Shown: positions 1-5,721 of the stretch, piece after piece
Position numbering within the stretch: position 1 is the first letter of the stretch
Layout of the letters: each line of letters opens with the position of its first letter
Source: DSQQ01 sp964443075
Lineage (GTDB): Bacteria > Chloroflexota > Anaerolineae > 4572-78 > J111
Length of the DNA stretch: 7,973 nucleotides
Direction of reading: 5' to 3'
NCBI GenBank assembly: GCA_964443075.1
Contig: CAYUCB010000346.1
Coordinates: forward strand, 1 to 7,973
Program-made: the position numbers and the translations under genes
The notes under the pieces: model-generated
The model's input: the letters and a program-made list of their open reading frames with translations, nothing else
Told to the model about the DNA's origin: nothing
Database searches by the model: none

Positions 1-65
1 CCCCGCAACGGGGGGAAGCTAACTAACCCCCTCCCCTGCTGCGGGGGAGGGTTGGGGAGGGGGTT
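1..65. repeat. G/C-rich palindromic intergenic repeat
   Basis: A 12-bp perfect inverted repeat pairs 25-36 (AACCCCCTCCCC) with 54-65 (GGGGAGGGGGTT), with an alternative inner pairing of 30-36 with 44-50. A second small hairpin (CCCCG, CAA, CGGGG) occupies 1-13 and is probably cut by the window edge. On the + strand the runs G43-47, G49-51, G54-57 and G59-63 are separated by loops of 1, 2 and 1 bases, a strong G-quadruplex pattern. This resembles dispersed palindromic repeats common between genes in Chloroflexota (inference from memory). It could also help terminate an upstream gene outside the window. From 66 to about 285 the sequence is A+T-rich and I see no gene or RNA in it. Confidence 0.6.
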
Positions 66-290
66 GATTTTCATTCTTGGTGGCGTGTCCCAGACTCGTG
101 AATACTCCTCTGTCAATAATTCACAGTTTCTGCGAAATTTTATTCTGTAACCGTAAATTTGCTTAAATCTTGCAGACAAAATAAAATCGCCCCACGTTGC
201 GTGCGACGATTTAGCCGAAACAACTGGTCTATTGTATTAACGAAGGCCGCTTTCGTCAAATTTTAAATTAGTAGATAATTTTAAGGTTCA

Positions 291-308
291 GCCTATTTAC
301 AAATAGGC
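291..308. promoter_or_regulatory. 18-bp palindrome, candidate operator of moeA
   Basis: GCCTATTT-AC-AAATAGGC is a perfect 8-bp inverted repeat with a 2-bp centre. It covers the putative -35 element (TTTACA, 296-301) of the promoter in front of moeA. A compact, symmetric site at this place is what a dimeric transcription factor would bind to block RNA polymerase. The regulator is unknown; no such gene is adjacent. Confidence 0.5.
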
Positions 309-322
309 ACTCTTGGTATAAT
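296..322 (+). promoter_or_regulatory. moeA promoter with extended -10
   Basis: A perfect TATAAT lies at 317-322, preceded by TGG (314-316), giving the extended -10 form TGnTATAAT. A weak -35 (TTTACA, 296-301) sits at a short 15-bp spacing, so the extended -10 probably carries most of the recognition. Transcription would start near 329, leaving a leader of about 27 bases before the TTG start at 356. Confidence 0.55.
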
Positions 323-355
323 ACTAAAAGCTATGGCAGGCCACACATTACTCCC

Positions 356-1636
356 TTGATTACCGTTGAAGCGGCCCTGAACCTGATCCTGGCCCAAATC
401 AAGCCGGTAGGAATAGAAATTGTCTCTCTGGCCCAAAGTGTTAATCGGGTGCTGGCCCAGACTGCGGTTTCGCCGGTTGATGTGCCGTCCTTTGCTAACT
501 CGGCTATGGATGGTTACGCCCTTATCGCCGCCGATAGTCAGGGGGCTTCTCCAGAAACGCCGGTTAAACTTAAGATAATTGATTATGTGCCGGCCGGGGT
601 GATTTCCTCAAAATCGTTGGTAGGGCAAACCGCGGTACGGATTATGACCGGTGCGCCCATCCCTGCCGGGGCCGAGGCGGTGATTCGCTTTGAGGAAACC
701 AGCGAGTATACTCCTCCTACTTCAGGCGGGCCGGCTTTAGCCCCGGATGAAGTATTGCTTTATCGCCCGGTATTACCCGGCGATAACGTGCGCCCGGCGG
801 GTGAAGATATTAAAACCGGGCAGGTTATTTTAGAAGCCGGACATCGTTTGCGCCCCCAAGATGTGGGCGTGCTGGCGGCGGTGGGGCTGGCTAAAGTGCT
901 GGTTTACCGCCGTCCTCGGGTGGCCGTGCTGGCTACCGGCGATGAACTGGTGGATGTAGACGAGCCGCTTACGCCCGGCAAAATCCGTAACTCCAACGAG
1001 TATACCCAGGCGGCCATGATAATTCAATATGGCGGCGAGCCGGTGATGTTAGGGATCGCCCGCGATACCGTGGCTGACCTCACCGCTAAAATTCGGTCTG
1101 GTTTAGCCCATCAGGTTGATTTGTTTTTAACCTCGGCGGGTGTTTCGGTGGGCGATTTTGATATGGTTAAAAACGTCTTGGCCACCGAAGGGGAGATGCA
1201 GTTCTGGCAGGTAGCCATTAAACCAGGCAAACCGTTAGCTTTTGGCCTGCTGCATAACCATGATGAATCTGGCCAGGCCGCCGGTTCTGTGCCGCTGATT
1301 GGTCTGCCGGGCAACCCGGTGGCAGCGATGGTGGCCTTTGAAGTGTTTGCCCGTCCGGCTATCCTTAAATTGGGAGGGCAGCGTAGTTGGGCCAAACGCT
1401 CTGTTCGCGCTCGTTTGGATGAAGAAATTACCAACAGTGGCCGCCGTCATTATATGCGGGCTTATGTTTATGCCGATGCAGAGGGTTATCGGGTCACGAC
1501 ACGCGGCAGTGGCGTACAGGTGCAGGGGTCGGGTATTCTCAGCTCGATGGTTTGGGCTAATGGGCTGGTGATAGCCCCGGAACACCTGATCCACTTGCCG
1601 GCCGGGGCTTCAGTTGAAGTTTGGTTACTTGACTGA
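356..1636 (+). CDS. moeA: Molybdopterin molybdenumtransferase (MoeA)
   Basis: MoeA inserts molybdate into adenylylated molybdopterin in the cytosol, the last general step of molybdenum cofactor synthesis. The 426 residues match the family's usual length, and the expected blocks occur in order: SAMDGYAL (49-56, Asp52), VRIMTGAPIPAGAEAVI (94-110), RPAGED (146-151, Asp151), the MPT-binding fold start with ATGDELV (193-199), the TSAGVSVGDFD loop (259-269), PGKPLAFG (290-297) and GLPGNP (316-321). A C-terminal beta-barrel domain (about 345-426) follows. The TTG start is chosen because it gives the typical MoeA opening (MITVEAALNLIL) and no in-frame ATG lies upstream. The ribosome site is weak (GGCAGG, 335-340, rather far away). 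No other cofactor genes are adjacent. Its own promoter and a palindrome lie just upstream. Identification is firm. Confidence 0.96.
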   Translation: MITVEAALNLILAQIKPVGIEIVSLAQSVNRVLAQTAVSPVDVPSFANSAMDGYALIAADSQGASPETPVKLKIIDYVPAGVISSKSLVGQTAVRIMTGAPIPAGAEAVIRFEETSEYTPPTSGGPALAPDEVLLYRPVLPGDNVRPAGEDIKTGQVILEAGHRLRPQDVGVLAAVGLAKVLVYRRPRVAVLATGDELVDVDEPLTPGKIRNSNEYTQAAMIIQYGGEPVMLGIARDTVADLTAKIRSGLAHQVDLFLTSAGVSVGDFDMVKNVLATEGEMQFWQVAIKPGKPLAFGLLHNHDESGQAAGSVPLIGLPGNPVAAMVAFEVFARPAILKLGGQRSWAKRSVRARLDEEITNSGRRHYMRAYVYADAEGYRVTTRGSGVQVQGSGILSSMVWANGLVIAPEHLIHLPAGASVEVWLLD

Positions 1637-1731
1637 GATAAAAAATTGGTTAAACTGTGGGACAATTCACGGGTAGTAAAAAAGTAATGGAACGAGAATT
1701 AATTAACTTACCCGTTTTGTTTATGTTATAA

Positions 1732-1783
1732 AAAACGTAATGCGTAAAACGTATAGGGTTTATCAGGTGAGTCATTACGTTTT
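1732..1783. repeat. 11-bp inverted repeat left of the heptamer array
   Basis: AAAACGTAATG (1732-1742) is the exact reverse complement of CATTACGTTTT (1773-1783), with a 30-bp loop. The arms contain the same CGTTTTA unit that forms the array further right; an inverted copy, TAAAACG, is at 1745-1751. The whole spacer 1637-2134 holds no gene: it consists of this repeat, the MITE-like element, the array and a short leader. Confidence 0.6.
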
Positions 1784-2056
1784 ACGTTTTCGTTTTAGGT
1801 AGTGTCTTAAAGTTTTCGCAATTTCTACAGCCTATTTGGGTGGGATATTCCCCCAAAAAAGATGCTAATTATTGGGCTCTTTTGGGACGAATGTGGGCTA
1901 AATTGTCTATCAAAATGCTGATTAAGTGGGAGATTTTCCCCACACTTTGTAGCTAATCAATTTTGCGAAAAACTCAAGACACTACCCGTTTTACGTTTTA
2001 CGTTTTACGTTTCACGTTTTACGTTTCACGTTTCACGTTTCACGTTTCACGTTTTA
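1778..2056. repeat. CGTTT(T/C)A heptamer tandem array, interrupted
   Basis: Ten consecutive 7-bp units, CGTTTTA or CGTTTCA, run without a break from 1987 to 2056. Further units at 1778-1784, 1785-1790 (one base short) and 1791-1797 lie on the other side of the MITE-like element at 1798-1986, so the array was probably continuous before that insertion. Such CGTTTTA/CGTTTCA tracts are, from memory, common between genes in Chloroflexota and some cyanobacteria. No function can be read from the sequence. Confidence 0.85.
1798..1986. mobile_element. MITE-like non-autonomous element, ~189 bp
   Basis: Terminal inverted repeats of 24 bp occupy 1798-1821 and 1963-1986 and match at 21 of 24 positions, with the outer 11 bases (GGTAGTGTCTT) identical. 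The element is flanked on both sides by CGTTTTA (1791-1797 and 1987-1993), which could be a 7-bp target duplication, although these are also units of the host tandem array. The interior has no ORF but contains smaller inverted repeats (for example GTGGG 1926-1930 with CCCAC 1939-1943). The size and structure fit a miniature inverted-repeat element mobilised by a transposase encoded elsewhere. I cannot name the IS family. Confidence 0.7.
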
Positions 2057-2134
2057 TGACAAATTTCGAATGGGTAACTTACTTAAGTGTCATTCCTAAA
2101 CGTTTAAATATCTGTATCTATGAGGGTAAATTAA

Positions 2135-2827
2135 TTGACTAAAACACAAAAACGACCAACACCTAAACCGGCCGCTTCCTCAACCAAAATTTCACCTATA
2201 CTGATTGGGGTGGTAGCGGTGGCCGCCGTGCTGATTGTAGGAGGCCTGATTCTTCTGGGTAATCAGTCTAAATCGGTAGGGCCGATAAACCTTAGCCCCT
2301 TTGCCTCGATGGGCAGTTCTGAGGCGGCTGTCACCCTGGTTGATTTTTCTGATTATGGCTGACCGCACTGCCGCAATTTCCACCTTGAGAAATTGCCTCT
2401 GCTGGAAGCAGAGTATATCAAACCAGGAAAAATCAAATACGTGACTCATTCTTTTAACCTGGGCAACCCAGAAATGGCCCTGGCTGCCGAAGCGGCCTGG
2501 TGCGCCAAAGACCAGGGCAAATTTTTTGAGTATGAACACGCCTTGTATGAAAAACAGGGCACTCCCTGGAACCAGGCCAGCCTGGCCGATTTAGCTGTAA
2601 TGGCTGAAACGGGGGTAGACCGCGATAAATTGGCTCAATGCCTGGCCGATGCTACGCATCAAGCTGAGGTTGAAAACGCCCGTCAGACTGCCACCAAGTT
2701 GGGCATTAGCTCAACCCCTACTTTTATTGTTATCAATAGCCGGGGTGTCCAGCGGCGGATTGAAGGCAATCAACCGATTGAAAATTTCAGGCAAATTCTT
2801 GACCAGGAGCTAGCCACCGCCCAATGA
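2135..2827 (+). CDS. Selenocysteine-containing DsbA-like thiol oxidoreductase (TGA at codon 76)
   Basis: A membrane-anchored thioredoxin-fold protein of the DsbA/Thioredoxin_4 type, predicted to oxidise thiols in proteins outside the cytoplasmic membrane. Read through the TGA at 2360-2362 it has 230 residues: a short basic N-terminus, one membrane helix (about 20-42), then the thioredoxin domain. FSDYG-U-P-H-C places selenocysteine 76 at the usual first active-site Cys, with Cys79 as the resolving residue. The helical insert contains AAWCAKDQGKFFEYEHALY (120-138), and the cis-Pro motif is STPTF (Pro195). Cys123 and Cys169 could form the structural disulfide seen in this family. The TTG start is the first possible one: a TAA in the same frame directly precedes it, and GAGGG (2122-2126) lies 8 bases away. 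The stop overlaps the VKOR start (ATGA). TGA also ends moeA, the VKOR gene and this gene, so it is not globally reassigned. The alternative is a nonsense mutation or a sequencing error. Confidence 0.82.
2360..2362 (+). other. In-frame TGA, putative selenocysteine codon
   Basis: The codon falls exactly on the catalytic position of the U-x-x-C motif and is followed in the same frame by CCG CAC TGC (P-H-C) and the rest of the fold. Selenocysteine insertion at the attacking residue of a thioredoxin-fold enzyme is the usual pattern for redox selenoproteins. Confidence 0.8.
2373..2396 (+). promoter_or_regulatory. Hairpin 1 after the TGA, candidate bacterial SECIS
   Basis: GCAATTTC (2373-2380) pairs perfectly with GAAATTGC (2389-2396) around the 8-base loop CACCTTGA. 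The stem begins 10 bases after the TGA and the loop begins 18 bases after it. From memory, bacterial SECIS apical loops lie about 16-37 bases after the codon, so the distance fits. The loop lacks a G in its first two positions, which the common bacterial SECIS model expects, so the fit is partial. Confidence 0.5.
2397..2413 (+). promoter_or_regulatory. Hairpin 2 after the TGA, alternative SECIS
   Basis: CTCTGC (2397-2402) pairs perfectly with GCAGAG (2408-2413) around the loop TGGAA, directly abutting hairpin 1. This loop has G at its second position, as the bacterial SECIS model expects, but begins about 40 bases after the TGA, slightly beyond the usual distance. The two hairpins may stack, or only one may be functional. 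Confidence 0.4.
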
Positions 2828-3312
2828 ACGCTACCCTAACCCATCCAAAAGAGAGCCATCTGGATTGGCTGCGTTGGGTGATGATTGGTTTAACGATTGC
2901 TGGTTTGGGCGTGTCGGCCTACTTGATGTGGGGCTATACCGTGCCCGGCGCTACCCTATCCTGTGGTGAATCAAGCGGGTGCGAAACAGTTAAGAACAGC
3001 CCTTACGCCAATTTGGCCGGGATTCCGCTGCCGGTTATGGGACTGATGATGTATTTCGGGTTATTAGGGCTGTTGGCGGCCCAGAGACATTCGGCTGTTA
3101 CCAGCCGCGCCTGGTCCCCCTATGTGGCCCTGGCTATTTTTGGTCTGGCCCTGGCCGGGGTACTTTACTCAGCCTACCTGACTTATGTAGAACTTTATGT
3201 AATTTACGCTATCTGCCGTTGGTGTGTGGCTTCGGCAGTGATTATGACGCTTATTTTTGTGCTCTCTATCTTTAACTTACGTAATACTCAATCTTATTCC
3301 ACCGGAGGGTGA
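2824..3312 (+). CDS. Vitamin K epoxide reductase (VKOR) family protein
   Basis: Bacterial VKOR homologues replace DsbB: they re-oxidise a DsbA-type partner and pass the electrons to membrane quinone. The 162-residue protein has about four membrane helices (roughly 15-37, 69-86, 98-120, 127-150). All expected redox residues are visible: the loop pair Cys47 and Cys53 (CX5C), Ser59 in SPYA, and the active-site motif Cys131-Arg-Trp-Cys134 at the start of the last helix. The start ATG overlaps the stop of the preceding DsbA-like gene by four bases (ATGA), so the two are translationally coupled and very likely form a redox pair. The long form with a fused thioredoxin domain found in some bacteria is absent; here the partner is the separate upstream gene. 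Confidence 0.93.
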   Translation: MNATLTHPKESHLDWLRWVMIGLTIAGLGVSAYLMWGYTVPGATLSCGESSGCETVKNSPYANLAGIPLPVMGLMMYFGLLGLLAAQRHSAVTSRAWSPYVALAIFGLALAGVLYSAYLTYVELYVIYAICRWCVASAVIMTLIFVLSIFNLRNTQSYSTGG

Positions 3313-3314
3313 CC

Positions 3315-3602
3315 ATGGCTACAAAAATTATTTGCCGCGCAAGCGACTGCATCTTCTGGGAAGACAAACGCTGTACCTCAGAAGAAATCATCTACGACCC
3401 GGAAGAAGGTTGTCTGACTTATGAAGTGCTGGATGACCTGGTTGACCTGGGTGAAGATGAGGATGAGTGGGAGGATGATGAACTGGTTGATGACGATGAT
3501 GATGATGATGAAGAACTGGCCTGGGACGATGAAGAGGATGAAGACCTTTTTATGGATGAAGACCTTGATGCGGATGAGGATGACCGCGACTGGCGGATGT
3601 AA
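3315..3602 (+). CDS. Small four-Cys protein with a highly acidic tail
   Basis: 95 residues in two parts. The N-terminal part (1-36) has four cysteines at 7, 12, 20 and 33 in the pattern ICxxxxCIFW...C...C, which recalls the DUF1540-type Cys motif and could bind a metal such as zinc or form disulfides (inference). The tail (37-95) is low complexity, with 38 of 59 residues Asp or Glu, including seven Asp in a row encoded by a GAT-rich tract. The ATG at 3315 is preferred over the GTG at 3309 because GGAGGG (3304-3309) stands 5 bases before it. It starts 2 bases after the VKOR stop, so it is the third gene of the DsbA-VKOR operon. No signal peptide or membrane helix is seen, so it is probably cytoplasmic. 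Function unknown. Confidence 0.8.
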   Translation: MATKIICRASDCIFWEDKRCTSEEIIYDPEEGCLTYEVLDDLVDLGEDEDEWEDDELVDDDDDDDEELAWDDEEDEDLFMDEDLDADEDDRDWRM

Positions 3603-3640
3603 ACCTGCTTGAATATTCGGGTTGCTTACTTGTATTTACT

Positions 3641-3676
3641 TGAGCCAGTGGCCGCTTTGGCCCTGGCTCATTTTTT
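3641..3676 (+). terminator. Rho-independent terminator of the DsbA-VKOR operon
   Basis: TGAGCCAG (3641-3648) pairs with CTGGCTCA (3663-3670). After a bulged T the stem continues with GGCC (3650-3653) on GGCC (3659-3662), closing a 5-base loop. Six T residues follow (3671-3676). It lies 39 bases after the stop of the acidic protein gene and only 14 bases before the next start codon. Confidence 0.88.
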
Positions 3677-3690
3677 AGGGGTTATCTAAA

Positions 3691-5670
3691 ATGTCAAAAC
3701 AACAAGTTGATTTATTATTAACCAATGGCTACGTGGTTTCAATGGACAACCAGATGCAGTTGTATCCGGCGGGCGCGGTAGCCATTGAGGGCAATCTTAT
3801 CAAGGCTGTTGGGCCAACCGCCGAGATGGTCAACCTCTATGAAGCGAAGCGGGTGATTGATTGCGAAGGTTGTGTCATTAGCCCCGGCCTGATTAACGCT
3901 CACACCCACGCCCCCATGACCCTGCTGCGCGGCCTGGCCGATGATTTGCGCCTGGATGTGTGGTTATACGGCTACATGATGCCGGTTGAACGGGAATTTG
4001 TTGACCAGGGTTTTTGTTACGTGGGCACCTTGCTGGCCTGCGCCGAAATGATTCGTTCAGGTGTAACCACCTTTTGCGATATGTACTACAACGAAGGCGA
4101 CGTGGCCCGGGCTACGGTTGAAGCCGGCATGCGGGCCGTGCTGGCCCAAACTATCCTCAAATTCCCCACGCCCGATGCCACCAATTATGACGAAAGTCTG
4201 GATTACTGCCGCCGGTTCATCGAAGAGTGGCGCGGACATCCTCTGATTATCCCGGCGGTTGGCCCCCACGCTCCCTATACGGCTACGCCCGACATGCTAA
4301 AAAATTGCGTCGCTCTGGCCACCGAATTTGATGTGCCCATCCATATCCACATTGCCGAAACCGCTCTGGAACAGGAAACCAGCCGCAACCTTTACGGCAC
4401 AACCGTAGTCCCTTGGCTGGCTCAACACGACCTGTTTAAGGCCAAAGTGATTGCCGCTCATTGCGTGCATTTACAAGAGAGCGAGATGCACACTTTTTGT
4501 GACCAGCAGGTTGGCATTGCCCACTGCCCCAGCAGCAACCTTAAGTTAGCCAGCGGGGTGGCCAAAGTGCAGCAAATGGTTAATCTGGGGCTGCATGTGG
4601 GCCTCGGCACCGACGGCCCGGCCTCAAACAACGACCTGGATATGTTTGAAGAAACCCGGCTGGCCGCTTTTTTGCAAAAAGGAATTTTTGGCGACCCCAC
4701 CTTGCTGCCCGCCAAAACCGCCTGGTCGCTGGCTACCATTGAAGGGGCGCGGGCTTTGCATATGGGGCATTTGACCGGCTCACTGGAGCCGGGTAAACGG
4801 GCCGATGTGGCTATTATCAACGCTAACCATATCCACCAACTGCCCAGCTTTACCCGCGACCCCGAAGCCGTTTACGCCCAACTGGTTTACGCCACCAAAG
4901 CCACCGATGTGCGTGATGTTATCGTAGATGGCCGGCTTTTGATGCGCAATCGTCACCTGCTTACCCTGGACGAAGCCGAAATTATGGCCGAATCTACCGA
5001 TATTGCCCGCCGGATTGACGCCTTTTTAACCGCCCGCGAAGGCAGTTTGCTCTCTAAACTGCTGGCTATCAGCACCGGCATCATCCCCCAGGAAACCTTT
5101 GAAATTCAGGTAAAGGTGCGCCTGCCGGAACTGATTGAGGTAAACACGGTATTAAAAGCGGCGGGTATCCCCATTCTCCGCGCCTCGATTAGAGACCAGT
5201 ATGATACCTATTTTTTGTTTGAGGATAAAGAGGCCGGACGCTTACGCTTCCGCGAGGATGAGGTAAAGAACGAGCGGGGTGAACTAAAGGAAACCTTTTA
5301 TACCATGACGATGATGGGGCCTGCTGGTGAAAAAGAGTATGAGAACTCTATTTTGTTGACTCGCGCCCGCTACACCGCTAACGCCAGCCACAGTTTGCGT
5401 TTTTATCGCGAATATTTTCGGCCTGTCACCGAGCAAGAAGTTATCAAATATCGCCGCCGCTGCCATATTCGCTACAAAGAAACCGATTTTGCCATTAACC
5501 TGGATCGGCTGACTCAGGCTAAATCCGATGCCTACTATCTGGAAATCAAAAGCCGCACCTGGTCGGCTCGCGACGCCGCTCTCAAGGTCCAATTAATTGG
5601 TGAACTGTTGGAAGTTTTTGGGGTAAAACAGGAGAATCAATTTAAAGTAGAGTATATTGATTTGGTATAA
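3691..5670 (+). CDS. MtaD-type amidohydrolase fused to a CYTH-like domain
   Basis: 659 residues with two domains. Residues 1-445 are a complete zinc amidohydrolase of the MTA/SAH/5'-deoxyadenosine deaminase (MtaD/TrzN-like) group, which deaminates adenine nucleosides from S-adenosylmethionine metabolism. Visible ligands are His71-Thr-His73, His193 (GPHAPYT), His220 and Glu223 (HIHIAET), His257 (AAHCVH) and Asp308 (GTDGPASNN). Residues about 468-659 resemble the CYTH/triphosphate tunnel fold: EIQVKVRL (471-478), YDTYFLF (504-510), LRFRED (518-523), a K/R-rich strand (586-596), INLDRL (602-607) and YYLEIK (615-620). Two acidic metal positions look replaced (Gln473, Lys620). The usual family length is about 440 residues, so the extra 200 are a true fusion with no stop or frameshift. 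AGGGG (3677-3681) lies 9 bases before the ATG. The exact substrate cannot be read from sequence. Confidence 0.88.
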   Translation: MSKQQVDLLLTNGYVVSMDNQMQLYPAGAVAIEGNLIKAVGPTAEMVNLYEAKRVIDCEGCVISPGLINAHTHAPMTLLRGLADDLRLDVWLYGYMMPVEREFVDQGFCYVGTLLACAEMIRSGVTTFCDMYYNEGDVARATVEAGMRAVLAQTILKFPTPDATNYDESLDYCRRFIEEWRGHPLIIPAVGPHAPYTATPDMLKNCVALATEFDVPIHIHIAETALEQETSRNLYGTTVVPWLAQHDLFKAKVIAAHCVHLQESEMHTFCDQQVGIAHCPSSNLKLASGVAKVQQMVNLGLHVGLGTDGPASNNDLDMFEETRLAAFLQKGIFGDPTLLPAKTAWSLATIEGARALHMGHLTGSLEPGKRADVAIINANHIHQLPSFTRDPEAVYAQLVYATKATDVRDVIVDGRLLMRNRHLLTLDEAEIMAESTDIARRIDAFLTAREGSLLSKLLAISTGIIPQETFEIQVKVRLPELIEVNTVLKAAGIPILRASIRDQYDTYFLFEDKEAGRLRFREDEVKNERGELKETFYTMTMMGPAGEKEYENSILLTRARYTANASHSLRFYREYFRPVTEQEVIKYRRRCHIRYKETDFAINLDRLTQAKSDAYYLEIKSRTWSARDAALKVQLIGELLEVFGVKQENQFKVEYIDLV

Positions 5671-5674
5671 AGCG

Positions 5675-5721
5675 CTCTCAAGGGTGCAATGAGCCATCGG
5701 GCATGACAGCCCCCTTGAGAG
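5675..5721. repeat. 10-bp inverted repeat between convergent genes
   Basis: CTCTCAAGGG (5675-5684) is the exact reverse complement of CCCTTGAGAG (5712-5721), with a 27-base loop. It begins 4 bases after the amidohydrolase stop and covers the last codons of the opposing pentapeptide gene. It may act as a two-way termination structure, but no T tract follows, so this is uncertain. Confidence 0.35.

Noticed and set aside
66..355. Molybdenum cofactor riboswitch before moeA
   Set aside because: The likely transcript leader is only about 27 bases, too short for a Moco aptamer, and no matching fold is seen further upstream.
1111..1594. Minus-strand ORFs of 107 and 119 aa inside moeA
   Set aside because: They lie antisense to a well-conserved gene, have no recognisable domain, and are typical shadow frames.
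1670..1720. Terminator after moeA from CGGGTA (1670-1675) and TACCCG (1709-1714)
   Set aside because: The 6-bp stem has a loop of over 30 bases and only a short, broken T tract, too weak to call.
1778..2056. CRISPR array
   Set aside because: The units are contiguous 7-mers with no spacers.
2135..2362. Separate 75-aa membrane peptide ending at TGA, with a second gene starting at TTG 2393
   Set aside because: Both parts are in one frame and join precisely through the active site of one thioredoxin-fold protein; the second start has no ribosome site.
2360..2362. General reassignment of TGA (to Trp or Gly) in this genome
   Set aside because: moeA, the VKOR gene, the DsbA-like gene and the pentapeptide gene all end at TGA at natural family lengths, some directly at the next gene's start.
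3309..3314. GTG start of the acidic protein at 3309
   Set aside because: The GTG lies within the ribosome site itself; ATG 3315 has GGAGGG at 5-base spacing.
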